A DNA stretch of 64,000 bases, taken from Nansenia antarctica (lineage: Eukaryota; Chordata; Actinopteri; Argentiniformes; Microstomatidae). Made by a program: the position numbers and the translations under genes. Of the stretch, positions 47,763-60,116 are shown piece by piece. Location of the stretch: contig OZ022345.1 in the NCBI GenBank assembly GCA_963989245.1, positions 47,030,830 to 47,094,829 on the forward strand. Direction: 5' to 3'. The notes beneath the pieces are model-generated. The model saw only the letters and a list, made by a program, of their open reading frames with translations. It did no database searches and was not told the DNA's origin. Each line of letters starts with the position of its first letter. Within the stretch, counting starts at the first letter, position 1.

Positions 47763-48501
47763 ATGATGTTGGTGAAAACCCCGGAGGCCCAAGAAGAGGG
47801 GGAAGGAGCGGAAGCATTGGAGGAGGTGGAAGAAGAGGACGAGCCAAAATATGGCCGGGCTTATCTCCCGGACTTCTGTCTTCGCCAGGTGTTCAGGTGT
47901 CTGAGGGACAAGGACCGGGCACGGGCCACCTTGGTCTGCCGCCACTGGCACCACGTCATGCGTTCCCCGTCCCTCTGGAGGGCCCGGACCTTCAGTTTCT
48001 CCGGCCGCATCTCCACTAGGGGCCGCTCCGAGCTGGATTCGGCCGTCTGCTACGCCAGAGTTTACGGCCGCTATCTGAAACACCTGGAGGTCCGTTTCTC
48101 CCACTCATTCAACTCCCTTATGTCACGACGCCTCCAGCAGACCATGCGGACGTTCCTGGCTGCTCTCCGCAAGACGGGCGGACGCCTGCGCTCGCTCACC
48201 ATCCCCCACATGGAGCTGGACCGTTCGGCCTGGTGCTGGAGCGTCCGGACCGACATGGTCCGGAGCCTGACCCTCTACCTGCGGACCCAGGGCTCTCACC
48301 TGGGGCACCTGAGCCTGCGAGGGGCATGTCTCAACCTGCCCCAGGGCCTGGAGGTTCTGGAGGCGGTGGCGGCTGCCCAGCAGCATGTCCATCTGGGTCG
48401 GAGGCCCGGGATCGCCACCCTCAACCTGGAGGACTTCTTCTCACAGCCGCTGGCGGTGTACATTAGTCCGGGCTTCACACAGGTCATCAACAAGTAGGTG
48501 T

Positions 48502-48540
<39 letters not shown>

Positions 48541-50831
48541 TTTGAGTGGCTCCTACATACTCTTGTTTATTAGCTACTCTTTTTTGACTTGTGTGTGTGC
48601 AACTGTGCATATGTGCCTGCAAACACACACATACTTTAAAACGCACCTTGATTTGATTTTGACCAGGTTCCGGGGCCTCTCCACCCTCACCCTCAGCTAC
48701 ACCTGTCTGTCCAACGAGCTCCTCGCCGGCCTGGCCGTGTCGTGCCGTAGCCTCTGCGGCGGCGGCTCCCTCCGCTCCTTCACCTTGCGCTGCCACATCC
48801 ACGAGCCGCACGTCCAGGTGATCTGGGGCGACTCCTGGTCTCACCTGGCCCGGCGCTGCCCAGACATGCAGGTCCAGATCTCTGTGGAACGGATCCTGAA
48901 CCTGGACCCTCTGGGTGGGATCCTGCTCAGAGAGATCCCTCTGAGGTCACTCAGTCTCACCAGCTGCTACTCCAGTGAACAGAACTGGAGCGCTAAGCTA
49001 GCTCTGAGCAGCTTGGTGCCCTGGTACAGCAACTGTCTACAGGTAAGGGGATTGGGAAGGGCTCCATAGAAATAGAATGAGTAGAATACTCATAATGATA
49101 ATACTGCTAGACTTTGTTAGACTTTGATTGCTGCTTTTATGACATGGTTTTATGTATTTGTTTTGCTTTTGTTGTTGTTGTTTATTTTTATTTTTAAAAA
49201 GCGCTTTATAAATGTTATCAATTATAAGCATTATTATTCTTCTTAGAATGGACATGGTCCCTCAAACCGACAAGGCATTGTTATATATAGTTGCTAGGGT
49301 AACCATTATTGCTGCAGGTGTAGAGAGAAGTTAATTCAGAGGCGGGACTAATAGCAAGCGTCATTAATTCAGAGGCGGGACTAATAGCAAGCGTCATTTT
49401 ACTGAACATTCCGATGTCAGTTGAGTTTAGTTGGTTGTTAATAAGGCTGTGAGATAAAACTTCCAAATGATGACCACAAGATGGCCGCCACTACACCCAC
49501 CATGGAATGTTGATTTGAATGAGGATGTTTCTTGTACTATATGGTATGCTCTGCTCTGTCAATACACAGTAGCAGTCAGCAGTGGAGTGTTGATAATGCT
49601 ATAGGGGTGAATATGTGAGCTCATTGTAATGAGGAACATGGGTTGTATACCATTCATTGTAATTCATGGAATGGAATGAGGACTGGTGTTTGATACCATT
49701 CCTCATTTTGTTCCATGCATTACAATGAGCCCGATTTCTACCTCCACTAGCCTCCCCTGATGTCCCTTTCCTGTTCAGGCTCCTAGGGGTCCTAGAAATC
49801 TATTTAATGTAGTGGTGTCCTTGATGTGGTTGTTTTCCCTCCCTTCAGAAGCTGACCCTGGAACTGAACAACAGCCATGAGTCGGTGGACGAGGAGCTGC
49901 TGGCGCTGGTTCTGATGTGCTCCAAGCTCACCTACCTCAAGGTCTGGGCTTTCCTAGACATCAGCTTCCTGGACCAGCTGCTGCAGAAACGCCTGGACAA
50001 GAAGACCATACTCAGAACCATCAAGGTGGGTCAGACCGCAGCTTGACCTGGGGGGTATTCCACCAACGTCGCTAAAGGAAAATCCAGGCTTATTTTTGAT
50101 GAGTCTGGCGAGACCAGGGTCAGTGGTCTAGCGCCCGCCCTGAACACCCAGCCAGGAATGCCATCATAAGCTGTTATAAGTTATATTCTTAATCAATAGC
50201 TATATATAATTAATCTAAAAGTCTAACATTTGTTGTACCAATCCCTGATTGCCCCTTTAATGTAAAAACAGGCAAACTCAAACGTGATCTGAATCATTGC
50301 AGAATGTCACTGTGGGTTAAAACAACTGAGGACATTTGATGTGTTTGGAATATGTTTTATTGAGCAACGTCTGCCATGGTTTATACACTGCATGTGTATT
50401 AATGTAACCAGCCCAGGAGTCAGCTTCCTAAAGTAGTACTTTATCTCTTTTGACAATCCAGAGCCACTTCTCTCCTAGACCAGAGTTGTTAATTTAACCC
50501 ATTTCGTTGGTTTACGCACAGAAGATTGACCTGCAATTGTTACTCTCTTATTATGGTTTTGTACTACTTGTGAAACTGACCTCAGTGTGGTTTATAAAAC
50601 GCATGTGTAACAATGTGAAGTTGTGAACAGTCCAGTGTGGTTCATAAAATGCATACGTGCAATAATGTGACCAGTTCAGGGTGGTTTATAAACTGTGTAC
50701 GTGTGTTCCAGGTGACGATCTACAACAACAACTACGACACACAGCATGAGGACCAAAAGCTGGAGGACATCTATTCTCGTTACAGACAGCTCATCACCTC
50801 GGAGCTCAACTACTCTGCCATAATTATCTGA
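47763..50831 (+). CDS. fbxo39: F-box only protein 39-like, four exons
   Basis: Substrate-recognition subunit of an SCF-type ubiquitin ligase by family. Exons: 47763-48493, 48667-49042, 49849-50025, 50712-50831, with GT/AG borders and matching phases, giving 467 residues. After a 28-residue acidic start, an F-box (LPDFCLRQVFRCLRDKDRAR, then LVCRHWHHV) lies near residues 35-75. The rest is a leucine-rich-repeat-like array with HLEVRFSHSFNS, EDFFSQPLAVYISP, IHEPHVQVIWGDSW and NNSHESVDEELL, ending SRYRQLITSELNY. The HE-S-DEEL and K-WAFLD-SF blocks near the end match FBXO39 best from memory. Its upstream region is replaced by a BEL/Pao LTR five bases before the ATG, so the native promoter is missing from this position. 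Confidence 0.9.
48501..48539. repeat. GT microsatellite in fbxo39 intron 1
   Basis: A GT run beginning just after the intron 1 donor (GTAGGT at 48494). Confidence 0.9.
49331..49396. repeat. 33-bp tandem duplication in fbxo39 intron 2
   Basis: Two exact copies of a 33-bp unit that contains 'gaggcgggactaatagcaag'. Confidence 0.85.
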
Positions 50832-53520
50832 GGGGCTAGTGGTGGTCTAGTGGATAGTGATTTTTTTCTCTTTCTTTCTCTGTCCCCTCTCTCTCTTGGC
50901 TGAGTGCAGTTCAACTGCTAACTCCTCTCCTATTTGTCAAACATATGAATAATAATTACACGCTGTGCTAATTCATTGTTTTTCTCTCCTAGTATTTTCT
51001 TGAATTGATGCATAGTTAAACTGCTATTATTCTGGTATGGGTCATTTCATGCCAATAGTGTAGTGTACAAAGTCTGCAGTTCCCCCTTCATCTCTCCTAG
51101 CCTTCTTGCTCCCTGCAGTGGTCTCTAGAATTATCTCACTATAGGTAGACAATACATATAATGACTATAGTAAACATGTACTTCAGATTAATTTCAGTAC
51201 ATATGATGGATGTTAAGAGTTGTGAGAGTTTAATGTAGAGTATGAATTGTTTACAGATTTTCCTTCACAGCTCTGCGAGCAGTAGATTTTATATTGATTC
51301 GAAAGTGCAGATCATTTAGGGCATGACAAACAGCAATCAGGACAGTTTCTCAGAAGTAGCAATATTGTTTGTGCATTTGAAATATCCCATCAAAACACAT
51401 TATGACATGATTGTTTTGTATGTATAGTAAGCTAAGTGAAAGTGCTAAGTGCATGCAACAGATCAGCATCCATCGCAAGTGCTCCACTGTGTGAGTGCCT
51501 GACACCACTAACAATCCACTGATGAGAATGGAGCATTTTCAGTACAGAAATTGCTACTGGTAATTTAAGCATGTGTTTTAACTGCTGCAATTTGCCAACC
51601 GTTAGATAATTGCACCCAGTTTTAAGACTGGACCCCACATTATCATCAGCACTTCAACAACATTTAACACTGGTTTCAGGGAGAAGTTGTGTGTACACTT
51701 GGAGGGGATTTCATTTAACAGTCCCTACACATAGAGGGGTAATGAGGGAGAGAAAAAGGGGAGATGGAGAGAACAGAGAGGGAACACATTGAAGCTGTTA
51801 GATATACTGTAAACACTAATAGGTGTGTGTGGGACCTAACACAAGGAGGCAGAGATAATGAAAACAGAGTCAGCGGGAGATGTTCTGAGTCAAATCATGA
51901 GCAATTCACTATGCTGTGATTGAACCCACAACAGACACACAAATAAACTCTCGCTACTCACATAGCAGGCTGTATGTATGTGAGTAAAATACCCTCACCC
52001 ACACCATCAAACTGTTGTCTTTTCTGTGGCTTATCTGGTGAACCTCACGTGTTTCAGAGGGCAGTTACGTATGTGTGTTGGCAATCCAGATGACACAAGA
52101 TCGAAACTCGTGTGAGCTCCTAAGCGAGAACACCATGCTGTTTTATGGCAGCACGACACCTGGTGCCGTGAACCGGATCTGCAGTTGTGCTCAGCTCAGC
52201 AGCTGGGGTCGCTGTGGAGTGAGTTTAGAGGGGTGAGTGTAACTGGAGTTGAAGGAGTAAACTTACTCTTTAAGTTCAAATGTCCCCCTACCCGCAGCAT
52301 CAAATTGCAAGTTTTTAGATGGCGCGTAGCTGGTTAACATCCAGTGTTTCAGCGGGCAACCACGTGTGTTCGTGGCAATTCAGAGGAAGCAAGTTCCAGA
52401 CTCATGCGAGCTGGTGAACAAGGAAGCAATACTGGTTCATGGCAGCATGATGTCTGTTATATATAGGTCCCCTTTGTTGGGTATACAACTATGTCGTATA
52501 CATGTGACTATGTGAGCATCCTAGAAAAGTTCAGCACTGCACAACGGTGTCAATGCAACTATACTTCGAGATGTTGATTTGCAACACTGAACTTCTCAAT
52601 TAGGACACCATTCTAATGATTCTAGTTATTAGTTCAGTGCATTGACGTCAACTCAGTTCGCGGGGTTTCTGTCCTCCATTTGAACTCTCTGTTTATCTCT
52701 GCAGCAACCCTCCCTGGGCTGCCAAACTCTCTCATTCTGCGCATTTTCAAAGGAAGCATGAGGAAATGATTTGCATAATCTGGAGTGTGGGGTGCTCTTT
52801 TTAGGGAGAGCAGGGATTTATTCTCTACTTTCCCAAATCTAATTATCCGACTGGCCTGGGGACAGGGCCCACTCAATGAGTGGGAGAATGGAGACGGTCA
52901 CAGATGAAAATAAAACACAAAAGCCAGTGGATCCCCAGAGAGAGAGAGATAGAACGAGAAAATAAGAAGAGAGCCGCTGAGTTTTGGAACTGGGTCACAC
53001 TTTCTATAGTTTCCAGTATGAAGTGAAACATTATTTCCAAATAAACTGGCCCACCCTTTTACTGCTATACTTAGTTTAATGGACAGGATTCTGTCTGAAG
53101 TGGTTCTGCAAAAAAAACGACACATTGTTGACTTGCCAAACATAACAAAAACAAGTTGCCTGAAACAGAAACAGACCGGCAACCAGGTTGCAACAGAGCA
53201 ACCGGTATTGGCTTGTACTGGCTCCACACACGAAGCACCTTGAATCAGTATCCTTCATCTCAGGTATGCAGCTCCAGTCTCCCCTCTCTTCTCTCCATCC
53301 TCACCTCCATCTCATTAAAACTCTTAATTGTCTCGTTCACACCTGCTCGTGCGCTGGCTCATTTGGGACAGCTTCCTCACCAGAGCAGATTTTCTCATCA
53401 ACGCCAGGTTCAGATCACGGCACACTGTCCTTCACTCACCTACAGGGGAACCACAAACAGTGTGTGTGTGTATCTGTGTGCATGTGTGCGTGTGAGTTTG
53501 TGTATGTGTATGTCTGTGTG

Positions 53521-53557
<37 letters not shown>

Positions 53558-54098
53558 ATGTGTGTGTATGTGTGACTGAATCTGTCAGTGGGATTGATAA
53601 ATGCCCCCATCAAAATCACATCTCCAAATGTACATCATAACCTTTTGTTGAGCAGGAAATTAGTTTCTTAAAATACACTGAAGCAGCAGGTCAGTGGAGC
53701 AGCGGAGTGCTCGGCCATTATGTGCCAGCCCCGTCACATGACTCACCTGGTGCACTGAGAGTGGTCGACGACGACGAGTGGTCGGCACCCTCTGAAAATG
53801 TGCCCTTCCTCATCCCTCTCTCATCATCTCACCGCTCTCAAATCCCTCTTACCTCCTTTCTGTCTGCCCCCTCTCTCACTCCTCTCCTCTCTATCCCTCT
53901 CCGGGGTACTGTGTGTAGATTACCTATAGGAGGGCATCTCACCCTTCTCTCTCCTCTGTCTCTCCTCTCCCCTCTTCTCCTGGGTACTGTGTCTAGATTA
54001 CCTGTGGCAGTGTATTTCCTGTCTGTAATGAGAGCTGTGCCCTCTGAAGGTGAGTGCCTGTGATGCTAATGTGATCAGAGGGGTCATGGCCAGTGTCT

Positions 54099-54147
<49 letters not shown>

Positions 54148-54420
54148 TGTGTGTGCGTGTGTCTGTGAGCGTCTGTATACGTGTGTGTGTGTGTGTGTGT
54201 GTCTGTATACGTGTGTGTGTGTGTGTGTGTGTGTCAGCAGCTGTTCTGTGGTGGCTGAGGGCACCTGTGAGAAAAATAGGGAGAGAAAAGGGGTGCAGCC
54301 TTGAAGTTAGAATCTATCATCATGGCGTAACATTTAGTTAAATTAGTTAATCGCAGCTTCTTTGACCAACATTTTTACCAAAAATCAATCCACCTAAATG
54401 GATACATTAAGTCTGTGTTC
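50832..54420. other. Intergenic DNA downstream of fbxo39
   Basis: No supported gene. It includes two diverged copies of a ~170-bp segment (about 52020-52200 and 52305-52460, both with 'gtttcag(a/c)gggca' and 'catggcagca(c/t)ga'-like blocks), a possible regulatory block at 52640-52880, and GT repeats at about 53525-53556 and 54098-54236. Confidence 0.45.
52640..52880. promoter_or_regulatory. Possible conserved regulatory block with POU octamer
   Basis: A non-repetitive block has 'gatttgcataat', a perfect ATTTGCAT octamer, then 'cccaaatctaattatccgac' with a homeodomain-type TAATTA-like core. Such pairs are common in vertebrate enhancers. No conservation test was possible, so this is a candidate only. 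Confidence 0.3.
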
Positions 54421-55295
54421 ACTCAGACTTCCGGTTGAACGATGTAGTGGATGGACGCATGGTGTTTGCCTCCCGCACATTTTCGAAATATTTTGTTTAT
54501 TACGCCTATCCCCTAAGTCTATATTTAGTGTAAGCCTGTCTTAACTAAGTCAGCATTGAACCTGCATGGGAATGAGCAAAAAAGTAATTAAAAAACCGGT
54601 GCAGAAGACACTTTTCTCCGGCGAAGGCATAGCTAACGCTAACAATATGGCGTCCGAGCCCTCTCCTCTTACACTGGAGTTGCTGGTAATCGAACTGGAA
54701 AAATCCAGGAAAAGCATGACAGCTGAACTCACCGCCACTTTGAACGCAGCCCCTCGCCCCAATTCAGTCTTCCCTGGACTCCGTGGTCTCCACCGTGGCT
54801 GTACACTCCTCCACAATATCGGAGATGGAAACGGCCCTGTCTTCCCACTCGGACGCCATCACAGGCCTGGAACAAGAAGTGGTGGAGCTGCGGTCCAAGA
54901 TGGCATCGATGGCGGAGGAGCGCACCACACTCCGAGGTGCAGTGGAGGACCTGGTCTCTCGCTCAAAGCGCCAGAACCTGAGAATAGTTGTTCTCCCCGA
55001 GGGGCTTGAAGGCAAGGACCCGCGACTATTCACAGTCAGGGTTATTCAGGGAGGTGGTCGGGGATACGCTACCGGAGGATGGCCCTGAACTCGACCGCGC
55101 TCATCGCAGCCTCTGACCCAAACCCCGACAGGGATCTCGTCCTGTGATTGTGCGTTTTCATCGCTACATTGAGAAGGAGAGGGTGCTGCACTGGGCAAAA
55201 GAACACTGCGACATGGACTACCAGGGTCACAGCATTAAGTTTTACGAGGACTTTAGCGCGTCTGTGGCCAAGAGGAGAGCCGCCTTCGGTTGTTA
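54420..55295 (+). pseudogene. L1-like LINE 5' end with ORF1 fragment
   Basis: After a short GC-rich leader, codons from 54566 encode a basic N-terminus; after a frame change near 54755 a long heptad coiled coil follows (SEMETALSSHSDAITGLEQE, then LRSKMASMAEE) and the RNA-binding-domain start RSKRQNLRIV. A second frame change near 55045 leads to pieces like VIVRFHRYIEKERVL and WAKEHC. This is the layout of the L1 ORF1 protein (coiled coil, RRM, C-terminal domain). It stops abruptly at about 55290, so only the 5' end is present, broken by frameshifts. Confidence 0.75.
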
Positions 55296-55344
55296 AGTCG
55301 TGACGTGTTTCCGGGTCCAAAGTTGGCTGAGGCGCTGTCTTTGA

Positions 55345-55400
55345 AATGCCGAAATAATAATAATAATAAATTATATTTATATAGCGCTTTTCCGAGGCTC
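55345..55400. repeat. Short repeat head, AAT run and 'atatttatatagcgc' motif
   Basis: An AAT microsatellite run leading into the 'tatatttatatagcgctttt' motif found at ends of L2-type elements and short fish repeats. The rest of the repeat is not recognisable. Confidence 0.4.
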
Positions 55401-55413
55401 AAATACCCTGACA

Positions 55414-55593
55414 ATGGAGAAAACGGGAAAGTGCTGTGTCCCTTGTTGTATGAATAGATCAGAGTCTAAAAAACGATTAAACTGTCATTCTACCGCTGTA
55501 GTTCACTGTAGCTTTTTTTTGCTAACGTTATTGTATTCCGTGTCAGAGCAGCTTCATTTAGCTACACCGAGTCTATATTAACGTAAGCTATTA
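55414..55593 (+). other. Possible THAP-domain fragment
   Basis: A frame of about 59 codons starts MEKTGKCCVPCCMNRSESKK, whose Cys spacing and NRS motif look like the first third of a THAP zinc finger (C2CH). The histidine-containing remainder is missing, and the frame decays into unrelated residues. It may be a relic of a P-element-like transposon or a THAP gene exon. The similarity is short. Confidence 0.3.
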
Positions 55594-56302
55594 GGCTTAA
55601 CTGGACCTCAAGGTCCTTTTGGCTAAGATAGATGCCACAGTTCAGGTTAAGTCAGTAACTGTGGATTGTTGTCGGCACTCTGAATTCTTCAGCGATTGTA
55701 GTGTGTGTCAGTTGCGTGTGTTATGTGTTCCAAATGTCTACATTGGATTCTAGTCAGTCTGGTTATCTCAAGCTTTATATGTTAACAATCCGTGTTGCGT
55801 GTTGGGTTTGGAAATAGGGCTGCTGTGTCGCAAATGCCAGGGCTGTTTTTTGATCCCAGTCCGCCCCTGGTCTGATCTGTAAAAACTTAAATGAAAGGAC
55901 ATCGCCATTGAACATGTTAAGGTGTGAGCTCTCTCTCTATCACACACACACACACACTAATTAACAGTTTGACAGTTTTCAATTAATTGGTCTTTCATAC
56001 AGTATTCAGACATTTATGTGGTGTTATGCATTGCGGTCAATAGATTATTTGACAAACCCACGCTTGGCTTTGCCTGCTCAAGACGAATGTGGGCTGAATT
56101 TAATAAAGGGAATATAGATTCTTGAAAGGTCCTATTAATCATGACCAGCCAAGATAATTATTGCTTAGCATTAGCAAATCCAATAAATTAGAGTAATTTG
56201 CCAATATGTCTATTGATGGAGAGCAGGGTGAAAATAAGCTTTTAATATATTGCATTATTTAGTGAATAGTGCTCTCCAATGTGTTTTTCCTTGCCTAATG
56301 AC

Positions 56303-56303
<1 letters not shown>

Positions 56304-56381
<78 letters not shown>
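56304..56381. repeat. GT microsatellite
   Basis: About 38 uninterrupted GT units. Confidence 0.95.
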
Positions 56382-56385
<4 letters not shown>

Positions 56386-56989
56386 TGGGGCGGGGGATGG
56401 GGCAGGGGGATGGTTTGACATGCAATAGTAGGCTATATTGTTTATAATGACATTCAAACGCCTTAACATTTTGTAAATATTTCGACTTAGTACCCTTAAC
56501 TTGCCCTTGAGAATACAGTTGCAGTCTGTCAGACGTCTACCTAATGTCAATTACTGCAGAGCAGTGGTTAATGCTCAGTCCAACAGCTTTCTTCACTTCA
56601 CATACTGTGATATCCATGGTGTCGCAGGTCCTCCTCACATCCTTAAAGGCACCAAGTAGCTGACATTTCCCTGCGCAACGTCTCTCTATGGCCCCCCTGC
56701 TTCCTGCACTTCACACCACTCAGAGATTAGTTCCCCCTGAGTGGCGCTCGCTCCAGGAAGATGGGCTCATTAACAGCGAGCGGTGCAGCAGAGAGGGCAA
56801 TCTGACTCTGTCTGCGATTAGGCTGCACAAGGCCCCTAATCTGCCCACCACATGATGGACACTGGCAGGGAAATTGAAACCCTCCTTGCCAAAACGGCCT
56901 GTGTTATTATAACATAAAGAATGGTTATTAAAGTGTCTGGGTGACGGTGGTGTCCATTGTAATAAGCCTGAGAGCCTGTCTCAGTGTGC

Positions 56990-56995
<6 letters not shown>

Positions 56996-57058
<63 letters not shown>

Positions 57059-57061
57059 GAA

Positions 57062-57107
<46 letters not shown>

Positions 57108-57115
57108 TGCGTGTT
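56996..57115. repeat. CT then GT/GC microsatellites
   Basis: CT run at 56996-57055 followed, after seven bases, by GT and GTGC runs to 57114. Confidence 0.95.
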
Positions 57116-58230
57116 AGCATTGGCCATATAAAGCCATTTAACTGCCTCTCTGCCCTTCCAAAAACGGTTAGGTTATTTGTTTCATTCTTTCTCATGTAGA
57201 ATTGGACAGGTCGATTTAGAGAGAGTTGTGATTTGGGGAGAGTTCCCCAGGAGGGCTTTTTTGTTCCCCATTTATAATAATAGCATTGTGACATGAATTT
57301 ATTGAATCTGGAATACAAGTGTCCATTTTTAAATAAACATACTCTACATGCTGTCCTCCCAATACATGTTACTGCCCATATCGCCCCAAATACAAACCAT
57401 GTACTGAATGTGTTCAAGATCAAAAGCATCATTCATAATTCCAAGGGGAGGGAGGTGATGCACTGAAGTTGATGTGCTAATAGTTCATTTGAGCCCCTGC
57501 ATACTGTAGGGTTGCTAGATTGCATAATTTGTCAACATGCCATGGCTAGCCTATACAGTGAATAATTACAGAATGATTTATGTTTGGATCAGACACCCTT
57601 TATAAGTTTTCCCCCACTAAAGAGCAGGATCTGTGACGGGTGTGATATGAAACCACCAAGCTGTTGACGATTTGTTTATGTTTGGTTGTCTCACTCTGCG
57701 TGTGTGTCCATAGAGGAGTTTGAGGGAAATATAAGCAGAAAGGGTTTTGATCAGAACGTCACGGTCACTGAACACGGATGAGTTATTGACCTTGCGGCAT
57801 AGAACAAAGACTGTGCAGCTGTGACACCACTGCAATTCATCATCATGCCGCTTCACACTATAGAGAAAAGGCATTTGTCATGACTCGTATGCACATACAT
57901 GAAGGTATGGGGGCGGAGATTAAACTTGAATCAGTGACTTTGTACAGTATTGTAATGCCAAACTCTGCAAAGCTGGTCTGCAAAGAGGTCACAATTGTTT
58001 GTCGAGTTCTGGGTTCTGGGTTATGTACTAGGCTACTGCTGTATGTAAGTAACTAAGTACATAGGTAGATATTAAGACTGATAGTGACTATAATTACCAT
58101 CACTCTATCACCATCTTGGATTACTTTATAATCTTCCCTACTACTAACTACATACATACATATATACATACATATTATGTTAAACGGTTGAGGTGACGCT
58201 CTGCAAGTTTTCCGAATTGGCCTGTGCGGT

Positions 58231-58290
<60 letters not shown>

Positions 58291-58391
58291 CACACACACA
58301 CAAGCCGATCTGCTGATACACTGCCAATGATTGACTGGGCCTGAGGTCAGATAAACACACAGCACCACAAGATTACATCTGTCAGCTCTCT

Positions 58392-58477
<86 letters not shown>

Positions 58478-58482
58478 CGTGT
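58231..58482. repeat. CA and GT microsatellites in opposite orientation
   Basis: CA with CACG units at 58231-58302, then 90 bp of unique sequence, then GT units at 58394-58482. The two could pair as a long hairpin. Confidence 0.9.
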
Positions 58483-58985
58483 GATGTTCCACAAGGTGAA
58501 CCCGCTCAATTAGAAGAACAAACAGCCGTGTGTATTCCTGGCTGTCAGTAGGGACAGGGCCTGATCAATGGCTGCCTCTCCAGGCTAGGCTATTAGCAAA
58601 CAACGCTTCTCCTAATAACTGAAAGCTGACCTTTTACTTTGATGTTTTATTATCCAGCTTTGGGCCCGGCCACAGTGCAATAGCAGTCGGCGCTGGCAAG
58701 GAGAAAAGGTGAGTGTTGCTTTCGTGTTTTGTAAACGTAATAAACAGGGTTAGAGTTATAAGCTGAGCTTTGTGGGGGTCTCCAAAATAACAGTGCGAAA
58801 TGTTCTCATGCACGCGCGCGAATCATGCCCACACAGCGATGGGACTTACGAGTTTTAATTAGCCATAAGCTACTCATTTCACCACATCAACAGCACCACA
58901 TGAAACAACAGCTATAAGCGATAGTCACGGGTATCTCGGCCAACATTTTTGTTGTTTTTGCTATACAGTCCATTCACTTTCCCTG

Positions 58986-59496
58986 TTAGCACGACACATT
59001 GTCCACATCTCCATTTCCAGTGACATCGCACCTGACATAAATAATCATGTATGCTCGTCCATGAATTGTGCTTTCATCTAATGTTATGCTACTACAAGAA
59101 TCAAGTGATTTGACATTAGAAATGAATTTGTTTTTCATCTCTTGTGCAATGTGCTCTACAATCTGGGCACATGAATGATCGGATCGGTGAGCAGGGGCCA
59201 ACTGTCGCGCCATTCATCTCATTAAGTTTCATAATTGGATTCAGTTTTGTATAAGGCATCCTTTCTTTAGCGACAGTATAGGCTGCCCTGAACGAACTAG
59301 TTGTCTCCTTATACATACTGGAGGTGAGTTCTGCTACTTTCTTCGGAAGCACTTGCTTTTGTTTGAGCTCTGCTATTTCAACGTTAGGTGTCATAACAGG
59401 TGCAGCTGAATTCAAGTTTGGTTTCTTGGATGAAAACCCGAAACTTTCCAGGCTTGTCGACTCGGTCGGCCGCAGTGGCCTTTTTGGGGGCGGCAT
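58986..59496 (-). pseudogene. hAT-like transposase fragment
   Basis: Two minus-strand frames join near 59213. The first runs from MPPPKRPLRP to a segment with SFRAAYTVAKERMPYTKLNP; the second continues with CAQIVEHIAQEMKNKFISNV and ITLDESTIHGRAYMIIYVRC. The DEST motif after a helix is typical of hAT transposases (KIAA1586/ZBED-like group), where it precedes the catalytic region. The rest is lost. No terminal repeats were found. Confidence 0.6.
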
Positions 59497-60116
59497 GATA
59501 GCTAGCTACTGAATGTTTTCTTCTCAATAATCGTGTTTTCACGTTCGCAAGCTCTCAACGATCATATTCTGCTGTTGCACAATATTCTACTGCGCCCCAT
59601 AGTGTCTTGGTGGTAAAGTGCAGGCAGTCAAAGGCCTACTGTCATTCACAGGAGATTAATGCCTGTGCGCGTAGTTCTTTTGGAAAACGTGTTTATTTTA
59701 GAATATTTATCATATAAATAAATATAAATAATACTCATTACTGTATATTGACTTTTTTTTATTATCAAATAATGGTTGTGGTAATGTATTATTAGCGACC
59801 CCCACAGATGTATGATTTTACTGCTTTCATGGGAGCTCAGACCTTCCTTATGGGAGCTCACATAACTCGAACACTGGTAATCCTGCCTTTCTCAGCTAAG
59901 TTAGAGAAAATGGTGAAGACAGGAGTAGAGCTCACCCCGAAAGCTGCTCCATCTCAGGCAACTCTCCATTCTACAACACCTGGCCCCACACTCCCTGTGA
60001 CGCCAGCCTCATCAACAATGCCAGCCTCATCAACAATACCCATCACCCTACCCCGCCACAGGATGCTATCTACAACACCCATCCCCATCCCCCGGATGAC
60101 ACCCAGAATCAGTTGA

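Noticed and set aside
52155..52180. 'tggtgccgtgaaccggat', resembling a retroelement primer-binding site
   Set aside because: No LTR end could be defined beside it and no coding part follows. It is too short to call.
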